Shown: positions 1 through 14,904, counted from the stretch's first letter. The stretch is DNA of 16,098 nt from Physocladia obscura (GCA_027596945.1 JADGJH010000615.1:1-16098), one strand, 5' to 3'. The notes: generated by a model not told the origin, from the letters alone. Made by a program: numbers and translations.

Positions 1-2
1 AA

Positions 3-30
3 CCCCCCTAAAACCCCCCCACCCAACCCC
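3..30 (-). other. G-quadruplex-forming run downstream of USP7
   Basis: On the minus strand (the USP7 coding strand) this reads four G runs of 4, 3, 7 and 6 bases separated by loops of 2, 1 and 5 bases, which meets the classical G3+N1-7 quadruplex pattern. It begins about 100 bases past the USP7 stop. A G-rich stretch here could pause polymerase and help 3' end formation; that role is inference. It also lies at the window edge, so it may continue to the left. Confidence 0.6.
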
Positions 31-47
31 AAAATCCTCACTCCCCA

Positions 48-53
48 TTTATC
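48..53 (-). terminator. Possible poly(A) signal of USP7 (GATAAA variant)
   Basis: The minus strand reads GATAAA here, about 75 bases after the USP7 stop and just before the G-rich run at 3-30. No AATAAA is present on the minus strand between the stop and the window edge. The assignment is weak because the hexamer is a variant and the region is low complexity. Confidence 0.3.
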
Positions 54-128
54 AATAAAAAAAAAATGTTTCAAACAAAACAACAAAAAAAAAAAAAAAG
101 AAGAAAGCAATCCATTCATCAAGTGTTG

Positions 129-4915
<4,787 letters not shown>

Positions 4916-5241
4916 TGATTGGTCAGGTCAAATAATTTTTCTTGATATGCTTTGAAAGTGGAGAAAGAAAATGAAAGTTGGGCCAGCATTCTGGTGACAG
5001 AAAACGATCAGAGAAGCAAATGGTACTGCGTCTTCCGGTGATGTATTTCTAGCAGAATACTTTACCGTAGAAAGATAAATCCAATCTGCAGTGTACTTCT
5101 CAAAGAACAGAGCAAAATTGATCCTCAAACTCCATTATTTCTTATTAATATTTCAGCTCGGCGTGGCTGTTGCTCGCTCACGTTGTGTTCAGTGAGTTTT
5201 TGGCATTGTTGTCCAGATTTCACTCAAACAAAACAATCAAA
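4916..5241. promoter_or_regulatory. Divergent promoter region between USP7 and CENP-C
   Basis: Only 326 bases separate the start codons of the two divergently transcribed genes, so both promoters and 5' UTRs must lie here or overlap. I see no TATA box at a convincing position. The right part (5157-5190) is relatively CpG-rich. The minus strand has a CCAAT-like string a few bases before the USP7 ATG, too close to the ATG to call a promoter element. No open frame in this stretch looks like a real gene. Confidence 0.6.
5151..5156 (+). other. Candidate 5' UTR or trans-splice acceptor for CENP-C
   Basis: A TTTCAG acceptor preceded by an AT-rich stretch lies 85 bases before the CENP-C ATG, with no other ATG between them. 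It could accept a spliced leader, if this is a nematode or another trans-splicing animal, or end an intron in the 5' UTR. No upstream donor was identified, so the two cannot be told apart from sequence alone. Confidence 0.35.
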
Positions 5242-7816
5242 ATGACAACGAACATCGAAAACGGCGATATCGACGAAACACAGTTACCTCCGGTATCGCG
5301 TCCGCGCATTATTCAGCCACGTAATCGTTCAAACAAGTTTTTAGACATTGGTGTTCGCGGCCGGTATGTTTTTTAACATTCGTTTTTCTTGTTAACGCTT
5401 CATTCTGCTCCAGTAAAACTGGATGGGTTCCACCTGCAGATCTACCAGCCGATGCAAATCCAGAAGATTATTTCAGAGATCTTGATTCCGAGCCCGAAGA
5501 TGTTGTCGATGTTCCTTTTAACATGTCCGAATATCAGTTTGAATTCCCAGAGCAGTTCCATCTACACCAGCACGAACAAGAACATTACCGCCTTCACCAC
5601 CGCAGAGAAGCACTAAGAAATAGCAGACCAGGTTCCCCAGAATATCTTCCCTCAGCTGCAAAAACGCAGAATCTGCATCCACAATTTTCTTTTGCGTCCA
5701 AACTGCAAAACTTCACAGACTCCAAGCCAACTTCTCCAATTCAGCAATATCAACAACTACGAACACAGGATCAAGACTCACCAGCTGAAGTATTCAGAAA
5801 AAGTACACTGCTCCACCGTTCTCCGGTCGCCCCAAGCAGCTATCAACGAATCAAAGCTTTCAATCAACAGCAAACCGCGAATCCGTTCGAGGCTAATTAC
5901 ACGACAAATGAACATGCAAATGATCGGTACGAATTTTCTGAGCCGATTTCTGCTCGAAAATCTTTCAACAGGCGTCATTCTGAAATTCCTGCAGTTTCTC
6001 ATCGCCAGTTGCTAATCCAACAACAATCTCACTCAAATCCACGACGCGAATTAATGGCTCCTCAAAATAGTTATAAAAATAACGAAAGATCTTTTCGTGA
6101 AAACTTTACTGGTTATGCCACATCTTTGCCAAAACAACAAATGTTTCGCAATTCAACTGAAATTTATGACGAACAAGGGCCTTTTGACTATGACGATCTC
6201 AGTGGACCATCTAAGACTACGCATCAAAGACCTTATAATAGTACACCTGTTACAGCTGCAGCTCAGTACAGACTACAACAGCAATTCCAACAGTCAGGAT
6301 CTATTCGATCGAATTTACAACAACACCCACGAATTTTCACAGTCATCCCAGCTCGAAAACAATATCCGCACGATGATAACAGCATGAATTATAATCAGCA
6401 ACAAGCTAATTATCCGCAGAATTCTACACAATACGGAAACGCGAACAATAGCGAACTTGAAGAATATGAACCTCACTCGCGTTTTTCTGTTAAACGCGCT
6501 CAACTTCCAAAATCTGGAAGCCGCGGAAATGAGTCAGGGAACGATGGCCCATCCATACTTCCCGCAACGCCTGCACGCATTGTTCCGAAAAATGGAAGCA
6601 GTGACAGCAATATCGTATCGCCACGATCGGGAAACTCTTCGAAAACACAACTGCAATTACACAAACTGAAGGCGAAACCGACACGTTACGTGGATGCAGA
6701 CAATTATGATGAAGAGCCAGAAATCGGGATTAATAGAAACGTCAGTCCCATCACCCCTGCTCCAGCAGTTGCTGTTGCTAATGGATCTTCTTCTGCAACA
6801 ACGCCATCTTTTACCGTGAATAAAATTGCTGCTGTTAAAGCAACGCTGTCACTGAAAGCTACTCCTGTGGTTATCGCAAATAGCACTGGTAAGAAAACAA
6901 GTGATGTTAATCGAGGAAAGAATGGAAAGCTTAAATTAGGTGAAATTATCGTTGCTATAGATATTCAGCCAGAGAATCATAACAATAAAAGCAGCCATAT
7001 AGAAGAGGACGAAGAAAATGAAAACCAAAATAAGGTTGTTTATATTTTATTTTTTATATTTCTAAATCATTAAAACTAGGAAACTGTTATTATGCCAAGT
7101 TCCAAAGATCCAGCATGGGTATATCCACTCCATCATAAGGATCTGGAATATATATCTGCCATAACTTCTGCGAAGAAAGGTAAAAAACCGCAGATTCCAA
7201 GAATTTCAATCGCTCGAAAATTACCATCACCAAATGCAGGTGAAGAAATCGAAGAACACGCGAATTATTACGAATTGTTTCCATGTGAGGATCGCCTACA
7301 GGAAGATCAGCACTATAATAACGACTACGGGTATAGTAATGACAAAAATGGACATAATAATGATACGGAAAAACCTAAATCAATTGACGAAGTGGGAAAG
7401 AATGGAAAAAAGAAACACAATAAAATCGAAATTGATGCTGGTAATGTTGTTGTCGACGAATCCAATGGAGACGAAGATCATAAAAATGACACGATAGCTG
7501 ATTTTGAAAAGATTGCAACATCCAGTAAATCTCCCTCAGTAAAAATGAAAACTGTGCGACAAGCCAAGATTGGTGTTGTGAACTCTAAAAAACGGGCTGT
7601 CGTGGACAGCGAAAACGAAAAGCAAGTTGAATCATCGAGTTCTTCAAGCGTTCGTGTTCCGGTAAAGAAAAAGCTAAAGGTTGTGAAAAACAAATTCCTT
7701 CCAGTTGTGAATGAAGAATCAGGCCGCTCGAAAAGACATAGGGTGGCGCCTTTGCAATATTGGGCTAATGAAAAAGCGGATTACTCGATGCGACGTGATG
7801 AAGCAACTGGTATATC

Positions 7817-7847
<31 letters not shown>

Positions 7848-8828
7848 TAAATTACATAAAATTTACTGAATTTTGTAAATATATCAGGCACCATGCTACC
7901 TGAATTTGTCGGCATCATAAAAACTGAAACACCGGAGGAACCTATTCATAACAAAAAGTATTACAAGAGCAAAGTTTCTTCATACCGTAAAAGAAAAGAA
8001 CATATTGTACTTGAAAGCCCTGTTATGCCTGTTATTAACATTGAAACAAAGCAAGAGGAAGAACTTCGTAAGTATTTCATTTATAAAGAAGAAGAAAAAG
8101 AATGAAAAAAGAGAAGAAAATCTTCCATTCTTCGATAATTAAAACTACACTTTCTTCATAGATCTTGTTTTCACGGAAGATATGCTGAAGCCACAAGTTG
8201 TTTCTGGGGAAAATTTTCAATTTCAACGATTGTTCAACGTTAAAAACGTTTGCGGGTCTGGAATTATTATACTCCCAAAAAATGGCATAAAGCCGAATAA
8301 GAGCGCAGGCTCATCCGCTGTGGTAATTGGTTTTATATCTTTATCTTGTTAAATAATTCATTTATTTATTTTATTTAACGTTGAATCTATAAATATACAG
8401 ATTATTTATGTTATGTGCGGTAAAGTCAGAGTACTATTGCATCGGAACAAATTTGAAGTTGGTGAGGCAGCTCATATTCTGGTCCCTCCAGGTATTAAAT
8501 CATGATGACGCATGCAAAATATTATTGTAACATACCTGTGTTAGGAAATCAATTTGGCATTGAAAACATTAGCAATGAAGAAGCGCGTCTTCTCATCGTA
8601 CAAACTCGCAAGAAGTTTGATTCATCATCAACGAGTGCCTTCGAAATATCTGAGCAAATTGAACCCCCATCTGAACAATTGCAAACACCTGTGAAAACTG
8701 TGAATAAATCGACATCAAAAGAGATAGCACAAGAATCTAAGATTGAGAGTGCCAAAGCAAAAGGAAAGAAGCCAACAGTTGCCGAAGAAAAGCAAAAAAA
8801 TGGAAAGCGAACTGGAAAATCAAAATAG
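5242..8828 (+). CDS. CENPC: CENP-C (Mif2-type) centromere protein, 7 exons, complete
   Basis: Inner-kinetochore protein that links CENP-A nucleosomes to the outer kinetochore. Exons 5242-5363, 5414-7034, 7080-7809, 7888-8067, 8162-8322, 8401-8491 and 8545-8828 join in frame to 1062 aa. Residues about 34-50 read GVRGRKTGW, followed by an acidic EDYFRDLDSE segment; this closely resembles the N-terminal box of yeast Mif2 that contacts the Mis12 complex. Residues about 75-580 are a Gln/Asn/Ser-rich linker with no recognisable domain. The CENP-C motif lies at about 796-816, with the core RVAPLQYW (Trp809) that binds the CENP-A C-terminus and the acidic patch in known family members. The cupin dimerisation fold is about 885-992. 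A Lys/Glu-rich tail (993-1062) follows it. The ATG is the first after the acceptor at 5156. C. elegans calls this gene hcp-4. Family is confident; low-similarity linker exons rest on open frame and phase. Confidence 0.93.
7818..7847 (+). repeat. (AAT)10 microsatellite in CENP-C intron 3
   Basis: Ten perfect AAT units lie just inside the intron 7810-7887, eight bases after the donor GTATAT. If the intron were retained, the frame would read ten Asn codons and then a TAA stop. Splicing out this intron restores a frame that leads into the conserved cupin exons, so I treat the repeat as intronic. Confidence 0.9.
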
Positions 8829-8966
8829 TTTTTCGCTTTTGAGCATTTAGTCGCTATTTCGTTTTTCTCTATTTTTTTTTCTTCTTCTTTCGCTGCTGAG
8901 GGATTGAGATGCATTATTAGTTGGGTTTGTTTCTGTGGGCAATCAAAAAAAAAATTTTCCAGAAAA

Positions 8967-8972
8967 TTTATT
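8967..8972 (-). terminator. AATAAA poly(A) signal of CaMKK (minus strand)
   Basis: The plus strand reads TTTATT, which is AATAAA on the minus strand, 37 bases after the CaMKK stop codon. Cleavage would fall near or below 8955. That lies inside the 3' UTR of the convergent CENP-C gene. Confidence 0.6.
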
Positions 8973-8990
8973 TTTGTTTTACACCCTCCT

Positions 8991-8996
8991 AATAAA
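8991..8996 (+). terminator. AATAAA poly(A) signal of CENP-C
   Basis: This is a canonical hexamer 163 bases after the CENP-C stop and the first AATAAA on the plus strand beyond it. Cleavage 10-30 bases later would run past 9009, into the antisense of the CaMKK stop region. Confidence 0.65.
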
Positions 8997-9008
8997 CACA
9001 TTATTTTT

Positions 9009-12000
9009 TCATTTGGGAACTGCCAAGAATTCTGATTTTGTTTTTGCGGTGGATACAGTGGTGACAAATTTTGGATTTATAAAATCGGATAGCTGCTTGG
9101 TCAATTTAACTTTTCGAATATCCTGGGAAGTTTTTCCCGAATGAAGAACGGAATCACTTCTACCCAGAATTTTTTGTGGCATAGGAATTGCAAGTGTTTC
9201 ATCTGATTGAAATGGTATTTCTTGGCTTGATGATATACTGTCAACACAATCTGAAAAATCGGTGCGAACTGATGGTGTTTCCAACCCACTTTTCAGTGCA
9301 ATTTTAGTAGTGACTTTCTTGAATATTTTTTTAACCTAAACAATAGAAAATTTATAAACTAAAAATTAAAATTAAAAAATATTTTCAGCATACCTGATCC
9401 ATCAGTTTCCGCCCTGGCGAAACAGCATTCATAATCTCTTCTTCAGTGACATTCTCCATAACACAGTTTTCTTCTTCTGAGATAAGTGGCTCGCGGCCAT
9501 AATTCAGCACCCAAGGGTTTGCGCGTATTTTTTTCAACGTTGGCCTTGTTGAAGGATTTTTATCAAGCATGTCATGAATTAGAGTTTGCAGTTCTGTACT
9601 AAGCGTATTTGAAATTGCTGGTTCGTTGTTACAGATTTTAGAGTATAAGTCGACGAGGCACTCGTCTTCAAATGGACAACAGCCGTGTACGAAGCAAAAC
9701 AACGTGGCTCCCATCGACCAGACATCCAAAGGAAATCCTTTGATTTCGGCTACATTGGTTCCATCCACTGAAAAACCGTGTTAAAAAAGAAAAACAGAAA
9801 GAAAGAAAAAAGAAAGAAGCTTACTTTGGCAGGCTTCCGGAGGACAAAAGAGAGGAGTTGTATTTTTGTCTGTAATTCGATCATCTTCTCCTTCATTAAA
9901 CACATGAGAAATCCCAAAGTCAGAAATTTGTAAAACTCTGTTGACAGTGAGAAGAAGATTATCAGGCTTCAAGTCTCGATGAATAATTCTGTTTTTATGC
10001 ACTGGAGAAAAGCCAATTTCAACAATTTGGAAAATCAGAGGAAAGGAAACAAACAAAATTCAATGCCAAGCAACAAATCACGAAAATAACACCGGGCAAT
10101 ATTTTCTGCAAACGGTCTGATCCGTTCGTTAATCCTAATTTTCATGACTGGGCCATACTCACAAAGCTCAAAAACTGACATTCACTTCAATCAAAAAAAA
10201 AGGTTCTCAAAAGTACAATTCATAGTTTTCTTTTCAACTCACACATATATAAGTTATCTTCAGCCTCATCATTTAAAACTTCAACAAGTGCATTGATTTT
10301 AGGGTGCTTTGAAAGTTTCTTTAAAATTGCAATCTCTTTTCTGATTGCGTTCATGGGATCGTTTTCCGAGTTTTGGGCGATGGCAGGAACTGCATGCGGT
10401 CCAATAGTCGGACCACCTTTGAAACGAAATTTTTTCTTAAGTTTTGATTTGTTAACAACTTTACATGCGTAATAGCGTTTGTCGTGCTCGCTTTTACAGA
10501 GAGAAACTTTGCCGAATGCGCCAGTGCCAATTTCTCTGAGAATTAAGTATTGATTTATTTTCCCTTCAACAGTTTCGTTGTCTCCTGTTTGTAGCATTGA
10601 TACGTTCTGTGAAAATACATCCTGCTTTTCATAAACCACTGAACTTTCGACTATCTGGTGGCTTCGCTGTCTCAAACTTGCGGAGCGTGATAAATTGCTG
10701 TTATCGTGAGGACTTAGTGATTGTGGTGACAATGACACTGACCGAGATGGTGTCTTTGTCAAATTTTTCATATCGATTGAGTTCGATTGGGATGTGAGAT
10801 TGAATTTTCGAAAAACAATTGAACTTGGCGAACATGTATCATCAGGAGTTTTACTTGAAGTTTGTATTGAATTCGTGGAACTCGGTTTAGATAAGGATTC
10901 TGTGGAACTGGTGCTTGCTTGAATAGGTTCTCGAATTGAATGAAATATTATCGCTGAAATCGTCGTACTTGATCTCAAATGAACGGCTGGAAATGGAACT
11001 CTTTTGTTTCGGAAGATTTTCGTGTGATTTTTGCTCATAGGAGATTTTATTCCTGAGTTCGGCGTGTTTGATGACGTAAAGTCACTGGCTGATTCTTGAG
11101 GAAAAAAAATTTGGCTGCTTATTCTACTGAAAGAACTCCTAAAAAAAAAAAAAAATTAGCAATACTTTAACTAAAATTTAATGTATCACCGGATTTTAGC
11201 AGAATTTTCAGAAACATCACAAATATTTTCAATTTTAGATTCATCGAATGACCAAGTTCCGCTTCTAGAGGCTTTCAATTGTCTTGAAAGAAAAGACGAC
11301 TTCTTGGAAATATTGACTGAATGCTCTTTTTCCGATGGAGAGGGAGGCTGAACTGCAATCGGAACCAGGTTATCTTGGTCAAAGGAAAAGATTGGCTCTT
11401 GAATCGAATTCCGTTTAACAGATATTTGGGGTGAACAGACAATAGATGAAGTCCAGTCGCTAAACTCAGTATTTACGACAGCAGGAGAATAAAATGAAAA
11501 ATTTTGATGTAAAATAGCTTTATTGCGAGGTTTCTTCTTTGTTGCTCCTTGTCGCATCAAATTTGATCTTGATTTTTCATATTTTGGTGATCTATTAGCA
11601 GTTTGCGAAATTTGTTGTAAACGACCTTTTAATGAAGGTGAAGAGTTGTCAATTTTATTTTCAACACTTGGGCTTTTTGGATTTGTACACGTTTCTCCTT
11701 TGTCAAGAAATTTCCGGATACCAAATAACTCGCTTTCTTCGTTTGATATTATAATTTCGGGAGGCTGAGGAGCAGTTAGAGTATCAGTCGATAACATATG
11801 CGGTTTTTCTTCGCAGTTGCCAACACCTATATCCGAAAAAGAATGTGGTTCATCATAAATTTGAATAGCTGACGGTATTTTCGATATATAGCATGCATCT
11901 GACGACTTTCGGGATTCGATGGCACTCTCTTGCTCGTCAATTTTATTAGCTGCATTTTTTAGCAATGGTGCGAGTAATCTTCTCATAACTGATGAATGTT

Positions 12001-12079
12001 CATTGTTGTCTTGTTTTATTCCGTCAGAGTTCAAAGTGTCAATACTCGAGCCTTTAACATTTCGAAAAAATGGATTCAT
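9009..12079 (-). CDS. CAMKK: Calcium/calmodulin-dependent protein kinase kinase (CaMKK)
   Basis: Ser/Thr kinase that phosphorylates the activation loops of CaMKI, CaMKIV and often AMPK. Exons: 12079-11190, 11138-10243, 10174-10055, 10001-9825, 9767-9394, 9335-9009, joining in frame to 927 aa. Residues 1-495 are a Ser-rich, probably disordered region. The kinase domain has the Gly loop GTGAFG (501-506), Lys523, a Gly/Pro-containing RP-type insert (about 530-559) and Glu565. It continues with HRDLKPDN (catalytic Asp645), DFG (663-665), Thr683-Thr684-Pro, and PPE (690-692 region) in place of APE. The RP insert and the strings AEDNLYM, CFVHGCCPFED and SEEENCV are CaMKK hallmarks. A basic helix VKKIFKKVTTKIALKSGL at 820-837 sits where CaMKKs bind calmodulin. 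The start is uncertain: Met at 12079 is the first sensible one, but the frame stays open to an acceptor at 12168, so an upstream coding exon is possible. Confidence 0.92.
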
Positions 12080-12167
12080 GTCACTTTCGAAAATGAAAGG
12101 AAGTTTCTTGGAACGCGGAACAATAAGAAGTTGAAAACAATCAGATTTCCATAACGCAGTTTCAGTT

Positions 12168-12176
12168 CTAAAAAAA
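12168..12176 (-). other. 3' splice acceptor before the first visible CaMKK exon
   Basis: The minus strand reads a T-rich run ending in TAG, a good acceptor. The frame beyond it is open and continues into Met at 12079, entering at codon position 3. It may join an upstream 5' UTR or coding exon, or receive a spliced leader. I found no convincing donor exon in the 3.7 kb upstream. Confidence 0.45.
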
Positions 12177-12424
12177 ACAAAAGTTAAAATGTGGAACAAA
12201 ATTAAATATCCCAATTTCTGAGGTTTCTTGAGGTATAATATTAGCTGCTAAGATATATTAAACAATATTTATAACTTTTAGGCAGCTATTGTAATTGCAT
12301 TTACACTAGATCCTGGTTTTAAATCTTCACAGCTGAACCTTGAAATACCATCCTTGAAATTTGAAAACTCGGTTTCAAATAGATATAAAAATCTTGCTAT
12401 CTTCTTCAAAAGCAAATCTGATGA

Positions 12425-12664
12425 TCACAGACAGCAGCCCACTTTTACCCAAGGTACAGACAAGAAAAACCAAAGGTGTATGCAACTTGCCCAAAAATGG
12501 GCCCCTATGATGGCGACAAAGAACGTACAAAGCTGCAACTACATATTGTTAGTTTATGTGAAGCAACTTATTGTGGCAAGTTATTGCAAATTTATAATAA
12601 AAGCAACTCGCCATTTTTCCAAGAAATAATTGAAGATTGCAAAAGCAAAAAGCTCAAGTTGTAG
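12425..12664 (+). other. Unassigned open frame, possible gene or element remnant
   Basis: This frame runs about 79 codons between stops and holds three of the few CpGs in the region. The translation (including CPKMGPYDGDKER and a Lys-rich end at the stop) has plausible protein composition, with four Cys. No ATG opens the first half; only a GTG lies at 12476. I recognise no family. It could be a decayed exon or transposon fragment, or chance. Confidence 0.15.
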
Positions 12665-13001
12665 TCAGTTTAACAAGAATTTCAACAAAAAAGAGTTTAA
12701 TGGTAACTTTTATGGTGACTATTCTTCATCATTCACACATTCCCTAAGTTGCCAAGTGCAACTGATCTGCTCACAACAAGAAATTTTGATACACGAGAGG
12801 ATTTGCAGCACAAAAATGTTTATTTTTGATAAAAAAATTTGCAGTGGCTTTGAATTTGGAAGAAAAATAAAGTTTGGAATGGACATTAGTGATGACAAAA
12901 ATTTATATCCTGTTACACTTTTAGCAATAGTAGCATTTGCATGTACTTCTGAAACCTTGTTGCTCTCGATCTTTATCCCAAATACCAATTCAACTTTATA
13001 A
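12630..13001 (+). other. Unassigned 123-codon open frame
   Basis: This is the longest open frame of the gene-poor region. It begins without an ATG, overlaps the frame before it, and is matched by an 89-codon frame on the other strand over much of its length. No domain or family is recognised; the last part is hydrophobic. I consider it more likely chance or decayed element sequence than an expressed gene. Confidence 0.12.
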
Positions 13002-14340
13002 ATGTGAACAATTTGACATCATATTTCATGTTCTGCTTTAACACAAATAAAATTGAAGAGCTGGTGGTGAAACTATGGTTATCTGACATTATTATGACTG
13101 AACATGACTACAAAGTGCAATCTTAATGTTTGCAAGCTTGGATTCAGATTCATTGCTTATTCCAATTGCCCCTGAGAATGTAACAAACTGTGATTTTTGT
13201 TCACAATGCAGTAATTAAGGTAGTTTGTCAGTTGAAGAGTTTTCATCAGCTGAGGGCATTTGGTCTTTATTTGCATTCTTTTTTGATGGCTCTTTCACTT
13301 ATTTCTGCCCTATTAGTTTGTTGCACTTATCATTGCAATTTCCCTTTTTGCTTTTTATTCACCTTTCTTCTTCAAACTCCACCATCTATAAATAAGCAAA
13401 AGCCATAGATTAATACAAGGTGGAATGAATTCAAGCTGTATAGAAGATGAATGGAATTCTTTGTATATATAAAATGTATTCAAATCTAAATCAACTGTAG
13501 ACTTTTCCATTCTGTCATGAGTCAATTCCAAGTAGACTTTTTGTTTGTACTCAGAGAAAAAAATGTAATTTTGCACAGGAAAGTTTTAATTTATTAAAAC
13601 TGGTTCAACAACTGGAGATTGTTTCCTTTCTCCTTTTTCTATTTTTGTTTTTTTTTTCCAAAATTCCCATCTCTTGGCCAGCAATGATGCTTCCACCTAC
13701 TCTTTGCCTGCTTTGTGCCATAGGGACTGAACAATTTTGTTTCGCAAAATGCAAAAATGCTTTTTCAACTTCACAAACCCACCAACACCCACTTAAAATA
13801 CTCAAATTTGTGCCTCATTTAAATCATTCCTAATAATAATAATTTCTTCTTGTTTGAATTTGTAGACATTAAATTCCTCCATTCTTAAAATAAATCCCTT
13901 GACAGAAAATTGTTCAAGCAGATTTTCTGTTTTAGGGTTTCAGTCATTGTCGCAGAAACTGACTAGATTTCTGTAACTTCAATTCAAATTCATTACTACT
14001 ATATTCTTATTTTATTATCCTATTATCTTTTATTTTCCTTTATTATTCCTTTATTTGTCAGCTACAAGTTCTTTTCCATTTCACAATTTTATTAAATTTT
14101 TACTTACACTGCCAAAAAATTCTATTTCACTTTGATTTAGAAAGGATCCTGAAACTCTATAAATTCAGAGTTATTGAAATTAAAATAAACAGAGAATTCT
14201 TTATTAAAAACTTCAACTTTGCTTTACTTTAGAACAAAAAGGAAGACTTTGCTGTATAAGACACAGTTCAAGAAAATACTTTGCTTTGCTGTCCCAAGTT
14301 AACTTTACCCACTTGGAACTACTTCAATTCTCTCACCGTC

Positions 14341-14421
14341 ATACCAGTTATGGTAGGCCAATGATCCAGGTGCTATCTGGATGTTTTGCTGGGATCAATC
14401 CCCACACCAACTATTTTTTTT
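14341..14421 (+). other. tRNA-like fragment (possible tRNA pseudogene or SINE head)
   Basis: An anticodon-arm-like hairpin has a perfect 5-bp stem, TCCAG (14365-14369) with CTGGA (14377-14381). Its seven-base loop GTGCTAT would place GCT (Ser) after a T33. Ten bases on, GGATCAATCCC (14392-14402) matches the Pol III B box at 10 of 11 positions, inside a 4-bp TGGG/CCCA stem with a seven-base loop. A run of eight T (14414-14421), a Pol III terminator, follows eleven bases later. An A-box-like CAGTTATGGTAGG precedes. A proper D arm and acceptor stem do not form, so this is not an intact tRNA gene. Confidence 0.3.
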
Positions 14422-14904
14422 CATCTGGCTTACTGTTCTCAGTATTTCTTTTCTCCATAATAGCTCTTGGAGTGACCATCTTAAGGCATATGAAGGTTTT
14501 TAAGTGTACAGGATACAACAAGCACTGCTTTTGTTTGAATGAGCCCTATTCAAATAAGACAACAATCTGTCAACATACATAAGAGAACAGCTTATGTAGT
14601 TGACAAAAGTAACATTCTTGCAGATCTCATGCTTTTAAGTTTTACTTTCAAGTGAGTTGGAATGGTAGGGCATCTCATGCCTTATGGGAAACATTGTTTT
14701 CTCAAGATCTAATAAACAATTGAAACATTCTTTATTAACTCACATAATCAACAACTGAAGTTGGCTATCAACAATATAAAAGTGGTGCTGAAGTGTGTTT
14801 TTGAGCTAACACAGCCATTGGTTGTTGTTTGTCAGAAGATGGGTTTGAAGGCAACTTTTCTTGAATGAAAATTTTCTTACTTTTAGAAAATAACGGAAAA
14901 TGAA

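Noticed and set aside
1..36. Telomeric repeat at the left end
   Set aside because: The C runs are irregular and do not follow TTAGGC, TTAGGG or another regular unit. A G-quadruplex-type tract is the more cautious description.
5523..7073. A single 516-codon open frame that looks like an intact gene
   Set aside because: It is exon 2 of CENP-C read from an internal Met and through the 45-base intron at 7035-7079, which adds an in-frame stop. Splicing to exon 1 and exon 3 gives a continuous frame with conserved motifs at both ends.
7092..7850. A protein ending in poly-Asn
   Set aside because: The Asn run is the AAT microsatellite inside an intron. The donor at 7810 and acceptor at 7887 restore the frame into the cupin exons.
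8549..9067. A 172-codon antisense frame over the CENP-C 3' end
   Set aside because: It overlaps the last CENP-C exon in antisense, has low-complexity content and matches no family. The conserved cupin reading is on the plus strand.
12080..12214. CaMKK start at 12214 with a hydrophobic, signal-peptide-like N-terminus
   Set aside because: The hydrophobic residues come from translating the T-rich intron before the acceptor at 12168. CaMKKs are soluble kinases without signal peptides.
13190..13408. A small hydrophobic Cys-containing protein
   Set aside because: It is a short frame in T-rich, gene-poor DNA, with no recognised domain and no splice or promoter context.
14286..14582. A 98-codon frame with a hydrophobic segment, possibly a membrane protein
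   Set aside because: It overlaps the tRNA-like fragment, resembles no family I know, and hydrophobic runs are expected from T-rich DNA.
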